64,000 nt of DNA, from contig DAOTGG010000002.1 of NCBI GenBank assembly GCA_035446985.1, positions 10,491-74,490 of the forward strand, in the 5' to 3' direction. This stretch comes from JAQUSX01 sp035446985. Its GTDB lineage: Bacteria > Bacillota > Clostridia > Christensenellales > CAG-314. Shown here piece by piece: positions 59,525 to 64,000 of the stretch; position 1 is the stretch's first letter, and the number at the start of each line of letters is the position of its first letter. The position numbers and the translations under genes were made by a program. Under the pieces are notes generated by a model, which was not told the DNA's origin, searched no databases, and saw only the letters and a list, made by a program, of their open reading frames with translations.

Positions 59525-59555
59525 AAAAGACCGAAGCGAAAGCGTCGGTCTTTTT
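59525..59555 (+). terminator. Intrinsic terminator of clpB
   Basis: A 10-base stem (59525-59534 with 59545-59554) with GCGAAAGC inside, then T-rich. Confidence 0.87.
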
Positions 59556-59644
59556 ATTTTTAATTATAAGGAATATCAAAAATCTTTTTTTATAAATTTG
59601 TTTTAAATAATTTTTTTGCGTTAATATCTAGCTATTAGAAAAAA

Positions 59645-61390
59645 TTATTTCTTATGAATAAGGTCGCGTTTTTTGTCGTCGGGAATATCAAAACCGAGAG
59701 TGCCGCCCGGGTTCATAACGTAATCGGGGTCAAAATGGTTTTTGAGCGTTCTCATTACGTCGTACTCGCGTTTACCGAGTTGACCTTCCAGCCACGGCGC
59801 TAACATTTTTCCAATACCGTGATGGTGGCTCATACTTGCGCCCGATTTTTGAATAGCGTCCAGAATACTGCTGTGATAACGCAAAAATTCTTTTACGCCG
59901 TTCATTTTTGTAATAAAGATAAAATACAAGTTCGCCCCTTGCGGATAACAATGCGACATATGAGTGGTGACAATAGTATTAGGCAGTTTGTGGCAAACTT
60001 CTCTTACGTCGCGGTGAACTTGCGCCATATTAGACCAGTTTACCGTACATTCGAGCGTATCGGTAACGATACCGAAATCCTGCATTGTGTCTCTTAAATA
60101 CGGATCGTTAAACCGTCCTTTTTCCCAGCTTCGGCAAACGTAACCTGTCAGGCTCATACCGCCGTAACGGCGCGCGATGCGTTTGATATTTCTCGCCACG
60201 TTTTTGCTGAAACCTTTTTCGCCGTCGGTAAAGCCCAAGAACAGACATCTTTCCATATCTTTGTATCCGCCCAGCTTAAACAAAAATCTAAGCGGCGTTT
60301 CATCGACGTTATATAGATGAAGCATTAGGCTCGTTTCTTCGGGGTCGGAAAGACGGAAAACAGAAGAAAATCCGCATTCGCATTGCATCATTTCGCGCGC
60401 GGCTTCCTGCGCCGTTTCCCAATCGCGGAAAATAAACGAAAAACGCTTGCGGTTTTTAGGCATATAGCGGAATACTCTCAAAGTTACTTCCGTCAGCACG
60501 CCAAAAGTGCCTTCGCTGCCCATCATTATTTGGTTAAGGTTCGGTCCCGTCGCTTCTCTGGGGTACGGACTCGTTTCTATGTTACCGACGGGAGTAGCGT
60601 ATTTTTGACTTAATACTATATCTTCAATTTTTCCGTAATAAGTGCTGTTTTGACCAGCCCCGCGCGTAACTACCCAGCCGCCGACGCTGCTGTATTCAAA
60701 AGACTGCGGAAAATGTCCGCAAGTATACGCCCGTTTTGCGCCGAATTCTTCAATAGCGTTATTAAGATGTTTTTCAAGGTCAGGTCCGCTCATACCCGTT
60801 TGGACGGTAATCGTTTGGTCGACTTCGTTAAATGAAATTACTTTGTTGTAATTTTTACGCATATCGAGCGACACACCGCCTTTAATAGGCTCCACGCCTC
60901 TTGTTACGCTGCTGCCGCCGCCGTAAACGTACACGGGTATTTTGTTTTTTGAGCAGTATTCGACTATTTTTTCCACTTGGGTTCTTTCGGACGGATATAG
61001 CACCAGGTCGGGCAGACTGTCGATTTGCTTGTGTCTAAGGCGAAGCACGTCGTACATCGTTTTTCCGTACGAAACGGAAAGTCTTTCGTAGTCGCCTGTC
61101 GAAGCGTTTTCGCTTCCGACTATATCAGTCAAATAATCAATATGTTTTTTTAATAGACTTATTTTTGATATTTCGGGCGGTAAAGCGACATCGTCTAGTC
61201 CTATATCGCCGTCATATTGACGAAAATCAAAATCGGTCATATTAAAAGTTTTTTTCATTAGTTTATATAAACTTTCTTTGGGATATTTTACAAATTCTGG
61301 GTCGCCCCAGCGAAAAATCGAACGAAAGCTTTTTTTCGGAGCAGGCTCCTTTACCCACTTAGGTTCAAAATCTTTATACGGTTTTGACAT
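59645..61390 (-). CDS. FAD-linked oxidase, alkyl-DHAP synthase-like
   Basis: A 581-residue flavoprotein of the vanillyl-alcohol-oxidase fold. The FAD (PCMH) domain has VYGGGSSVTRGVEP (about residue 154) and GSEGTFGVLTEVTLRV. The C-terminal part holds ASMSHHHGIGKMLAPWLEGQLG with the triple His at 522-524, the active-site signature of alkylglycerone-phosphate synthase, which makes the ether bond of plasmalogen lipids from acyl-DHAP and a fatty alcohol. Many anaerobic bacteria make plasmalogens by another route, so the real substrate may be a related glycerol or polyol phosphate. It lies 28 nt downstream of an FGGY kinase gene and is surely co-transcribed. Confidence 0.85.
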   Translation of the reverse strand: MSKPYKDFEPKWVKEPAPKKSFRSIFRWGDPEFVKYPKESLYKLMKKTFNMTDFDFRQYDGDIGLDDVALPPEISKISLLKKHIDYLTDIVGSENASTGDYERLSVSYGKTMYDVLRLRHKQIDSLPDLVLYPSERTQVEKIVEYCSKNKIPVYVYGGGSSVTRGVEPIKGGVSLDMRKNYNKVISFNEVDQTITVQTGMSGPDLEKHLNNAIEEFGAKRAYTCGHFPQSFEYSSVGGWVVTRGAGQNSTYYGKIEDIVLSQKYATPVGNIETSPYPREATGPNLNQIMMGSEGTFGVLTEVTLRVFRYMPKNRKRFSFIFRDWETAQEAAREMMQCECGFSSVFRLSDPEETSLMLHLYNVDETPLRFLFKLGGYKDMERCLFLGFTDGEKGFSKNVARNIKRIARRYGGMSLTGYVCRSWEKGRFNDPYLRDTMQDFGIVTDTLECTVNWSNMAQVHRDVREVCHKLPNTIVTTHMSHCYPQGANLYFIFITKMNGVKEFLRYHSSILDAIQKSGASMSHHHGIGKMLAPWLEGQLGKREYDVMRTLKNHFDPDYVMNPGGTLGFDIPDDKKRDLIHKK

Positions 61391-61418
61391 TAATGTTTCT
61401 CCTTGTTGCGCTAAAAAT

Positions 61419-62975
61419 TTAGTTTTTTATTTTCAGTATATCGTAAAGTTTCAGGTAAAGCGGACGCAGACGGTTGTACGTTCCTTTGTATACGTCGTTA
61501 TACAGTTTTTGATAAACTGCGTGATTTTTTTCGTCGGGCAAAATAAGCGGTTGGTAATGCACCATTTTTGACATAGCTTCATCAAAATCTTTGTATACGC
61601 CCATTCCGACAAAACCCGCGATACTGCTGCCCAAGCCCGTCGCTTCGTAGGTTTGAATACGTCTGACAGGCAGACCGAACATATCTGCGGTGATTTGACA
61701 AATAGTGTCCGACTGGCTTCCGCCGCCCGCCGCCGAAACGTATTTTATTTTGTTGCCTGTGCGTTTTTCCAAGTTTAGCATCGCGTCATAAAGAGCAAAC
61801 CCAATGCCTTCGATAATAGCGCGATAAATATGTACTCTCGTATGAGACGAGTTAAAACCGATAATAGCTCCTCTGCCTTCGGGTTGTTTTAGTTGCGGAG
61901 CCCAGTATGGCTGTACCATAAGCCCGTTGCAGCCCGCGGGTACTTGCTCTAAATATTTGTTAAGCAGGTCTTCGGCAGCGCAGCCCATTTCTTTTGCCAT
62001 TACGACTTCTTTTTGAGCAAATTCTTTTAAAAACCAGGTTACCATCCAGTAGCCGCGGTATATCTGCACTTCGGGATTGTATAGGTTGGGAATAACTGCA
62101 GGATAAGCGGGCAATAGCGGTATCGGCTCAACGTATTTTGAAGTGGAAAACTGTATCGTCGACGATGTGCCGAAAGACAAACTGGCGGACTCATTATCCG
62201 TTACGCCCGAACCCAAAGTCTCGCAGCCTTTGTCCGAACCCGTAGCGATAAGAGGTAAACCTTTCGGTATGCCCGTAAGTTTTGAAGCATCTTCCGTCAC
62301 ATAGCCTATTGTGCCGAGCGGTTCGACAAGCTCGCACAGTTTTTCAGTTTCTATTCCAAACATACTGAACTGTATGTCGTTAGTCGATTTCCATTTTTTG
62401 TTTTTATAATCAAAAGGAACGTGTCCGATATTCGAAGCCACGGACTCTTTCATTTGTCCTGTTAATAAATAATTTAACGCGCAGCCCACGCTTATGTATT
62501 TATAAGTTTTCGCCCATATTTCAGGCTGATTTTCTTTAATCCAGTTGCTTTTGGTTATTTTGCGCTGAACATTTAACGCTTCCGTCATACCGACAAGACT
62601 AAAAGCTATGCGGGAACTAAGCGGCAACGGTTCGCAGCATTTTGCCTCGCGCTGGTCGAGCCATACGATAACGTCGCGTAAAAAATTGCCTTCTTTATCA
62701 ACGCAAGTGTAGCTATCTCTGAAAGGAGTAATCGTTACGCAAATAATTTTCTTCATTTCTTCGGGATATTTTTCCGCTATTTCTTTGGATGTTTTAATAA
62801 GGCTTTCCCAATAAACGTCCATGCTTTGCTCCGTCCAGCCAGGCTCGGGCGAATGGTAAGCTTGCGGATATTTATATTGCGACTTTGCGACGATATTCCC
62901 GTCGCGGTCAAAAATGAGAGCGCGCATACTTTGCGTGCCGCAGTCAAAAGTAAGAACAAGTGGACTATCTGTCAT
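61419..62975 (-). CDS. FGGY family carbohydrate kinase
   Basis: A 518-residue sugar or polyol kinase of the FGGY family (glycerol, xylulose, gluconate and related kinases). The N-terminal phosphate loop LTFDCGTQSMRALIFD, VIVWLDQRE, GSDKGCETLGSG and the C-terminal AAGGGSQSDTICQITADMF are typical. It belongs to no sugar-specific branch that I can name. The SD GGAGG precedes the ATG. The next gene is the alkyl-DHAP-synthase-like oxidase, suggesting that the kinase makes the phosphorylated substrate used by the oxidase. Confidence 0.9.
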   Translation of the reverse strand: MTDSPLVLTFDCGTQSMRALIFDRDGNIVAKSQYKYPQAYHSPEPGWTEQSMDVYWESLIKTSKEIAEKYPEEMKKIICVTITPFRDSYTCVDKEGNFLRDVIVWLDQREAKCCEPLPLSSRIAFSLVGMTEALNVQRKITKSNWIKENQPEIWAKTYKYISVGCALNYLLTGQMKESVASNIGHVPFDYKNKKWKSTNDIQFSMFGIETEKLCELVEPLGTIGYVTEDASKLTGIPKGLPLIATGSDKGCETLGSGVTDNESASLSFGTSSTIQFSTSKYVEPIPLLPAYPAVIPNLYNPEVQIYRGYWMVTWFLKEFAQKEVVMAKEMGCAAEDLLNKYLEQVPAGCNGLMVQPYWAPQLKQPEGRGAIIGFNSSHTRVHIYRAIIEGIGFALYDAMLNLEKRTGNKIKYVSAAGGGSQSDTICQITADMFGLPVRRIQTYEATGLGSSIAGFVGMGVYKDFDEAMSKMVHYQPLILPDEKNHAVYQKLYNDVYKGTYNRLRPLYLKLYDILKIKN

Positions 62976-63142
62976 ATTAGTTGCCTCCGTAAAAAAAACT
63001 AGCCTTAAATATTTTTATCTAAAAATTAAAACTATGATTTCTAGTTACAGCTATTATAACACTATAAAAGGTGTAAATCAACGGCTATAGGAAAAATCTA
63101 TAGCCGTAAAAAAAGGTATTTTGTTTTATATCAATTTTTTTT

Positions 63143-64000
63143 CTAATCCGTATACAAGTCGTCCGACACAAATTTGCTTTCGCAAGTCAAATCTATGCCA
63201 AGCATTCTAAAAATATTAACGTCGCTTTGCGTCAGTATATGAGATGAATGCGCTTGCGCCCCGTTTAGACCGCTGAGTTTTGAATAAGCGGTTTCGGCAT
63301 CCGCGCTATATGCTCTCGATACCGTCAAAGCGACAAGCGTTTGTTCCAAAGTCATCATTTCCGATTTTTTGCGGTAAAGCTCGCTGTTCAAATTTAACAC
63401 GGGCTCGATAACCTGAGGCGGAAGAAGTTTTATTTGGTCGTCCATTTTAGCCAATAGTTTAAGAGCGTTTATTATCGCCGCGCTACCTGCCGTCATAAGA
63501 GCGGATTGTTTTCCCGTAACGATTTTGCCGTTTCTTAGCTCGATTGCCACAATAGGGACTCCCGTCTTTTTTTCTTTTTCATTGGCTACCGTCACCGTCG
63601 CTCTGTCCGAAGGGTCAAGCCCTAACTGTTTCATCAAAAATTCCAGTCTGTTTATGGCTTCTATCGTGCCGATGCCTTTTTTGTATTCTACCAATGCGGT
63701 AAAATAACGGCGTATAACTTCTTGTTTTGCGGCGGTTGCGCACACTTCGTCGTTCGTGATCGCGTCAGCTACCATATTCACGCCCATATCGGTGGGAGAT
63801 TTATAAAGCTCTTCGCCCAAAATTCTGTCCAAAATGCTTTTTACAACGGGGAAAGTTTCCAGGTCGCGGTTGTAGTTTACCGCCGTCACGCCGTACGCCG
63901 CAAGATGAAAATGGTCTATCATATTAACGTCAAGTAGGTCTGCTGTCGCCGCTTCATAAGCCACGTTAACGGGGTGTTTCAAATCCAAATTCCAAATGGG
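63143..64000 (-). CDS. DUF1846 family protein, C-terminal part (gene runs past the window)
   Basis: The frame is open to the window edge (the last bases read PIWN-L-DLKHP), so about the last 285 residues of a protein near 500 residues are present. FHLAAYGVTAVNYNRDLETFPVVKSIL, SPTDMGVNMVADAI, NEKEKKTGVPIVAIEL and the acidic end are typical of DUF1846, a conserved cytosolic family of Firmicutes and a few other phyla with a known fold but no assigned reaction. It belongs to the minus strand upstream of the FGGY kinase, 167 nt away. Confidence 0.88.
   Translation of the reverse strand, partial: PIWNLDLKHPVNVAYEAATADLLDVNMIDHFHLAAYGVTAVNYNRDLETFPVVKSILDRILGEELYKSPTDMGVNMVADAITNDEVCATAAKQEVIRRYFTALVEYKKGIGTIEAINRLEFLMKQLGLDPSDRATVTVANEKEKKTGVPIVAIELRNGKIVTGKQSALMTAGSAAIINALKLLAKMDDQIKLLPPQVIEPVLNLNSELYRKKSEMMTLEQTLVALTVSRAYSADAETAYSKLSGLNGAQAHSSHILTQSDVNIFRMLGIDLTCESKFVSDDLYTD

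Noticed and set aside
1..64000. CRISPR arrays, insertion sequences, prophage or integrases
   Set aside because: No regularly spaced repeats and no transposase, integrase or phage structural gene was found; the only direct repeats are those of the lipoprotein array.

Overview
The window is a densely packed, low-GC (roughly 40%) bacterial chromosome segment from a spore-forming member of the Firmicutes, most likely an uncultured Clostridia lineage. The evidence is: sporulation genes yabP and yabQ next to divIC; the gene order known from Bacillus subtilis around tmk, holB, ricT (yaaT), a yabB-like methylase and rsmI; CIRCE operators, a THF riboswitch and ECF-type vitamin transporter subunits; a sigma-K-like promoter in front of a Cys-rich protein; and consensus sigma-A promoters with GGAGG-type ribosome binding sites. 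There is no phage, insertion sequence, CRISPR array or rRNA. The only RNA genes I can support are a tRNA-Val(GAC), the riboswitch and one candidate small RNA.

Layout. 1-2 kb: a membrane-bound sensor diguanylate cyclase. 2.2-8.3 kb (minus): mgsA, an ArsB/NhaD-type permease, a Dabb protein, pepF, galU, galE. 8.5-15 kb: an EF-G-like GTPase, a PepT-like peptidase, an acyltransferase with a zinc ribbon, mntP, and divIC-yabQ-yabP. 15-19 kb: a GNAT, a YjzC-like protein, cysS, serS. 19.4-22.1 kb: three tandem paralogous lipoproteins. 22-28.4 kb: an HTH/membrane regulator, degV, a gap with a candidate small RNA, a DUF421/DUF4363 operon with a tiny third gene, a ferredoxin, a sirtuin, and folT behind a THF riboswitch. 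28.6-35 kb: ECF S component-coaX-uvrB-uvrA. 35-41 kb: a Cys-rich probable spore protein, a CofE-like protein, a frameshifted YcxB-like gene beside an intact paralogue, an E2-like acyltransferase, and two YitT genes. 41-48 kb: a membrane protein, the rsmI/yabB/ricT/holB/tmk/decarboxylase cluster and a small ferredoxin. 48-56 kb: an SDR, a DUF4234-like protein, an ATP-grasp ligase, tRNA-Val, a PD-(D/E)XK-type protein and an FtsX-type ABC exporter. 56-64 kb: CIRCE-controlled clpB preceded by a CIRCE-controlled relic of a second clp gene, then an alkyl-DHAP-synthase-like flavoprotein with an FGGY kinase, and the 3' part of a DUF1846 gene.

The most interesting signals are regulatory. (1) At least six genes have a sigma-A promoter whose -10 box lies only 6-7 nt from the ATG, most without any Shine-Dalgarno sequence, so their mRNAs should be leaderless. 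In three of them the -35 TTGACA (or a TTGATT just upstream of the -35) is in frame and mimics an upstream TTG start. (2) The THF riboswitch has a visible translational switch: an 8-nt core segment and the ribosome binding site compete for the same anti-SD strand. (3) A promoter plus CIRCE element survives in front of a small remnant of a Clp ATPase gene and points antisense into the neighbouring gene. (4) A promoter- and terminator-bounded unit of about 110 nt with an exposed CCTCCT looks like a small RNA. (5) A Cys-rich membrane protein lies behind an exact sigma-K-type promoter. All function calls are from reading the sequence; no database search was possible.
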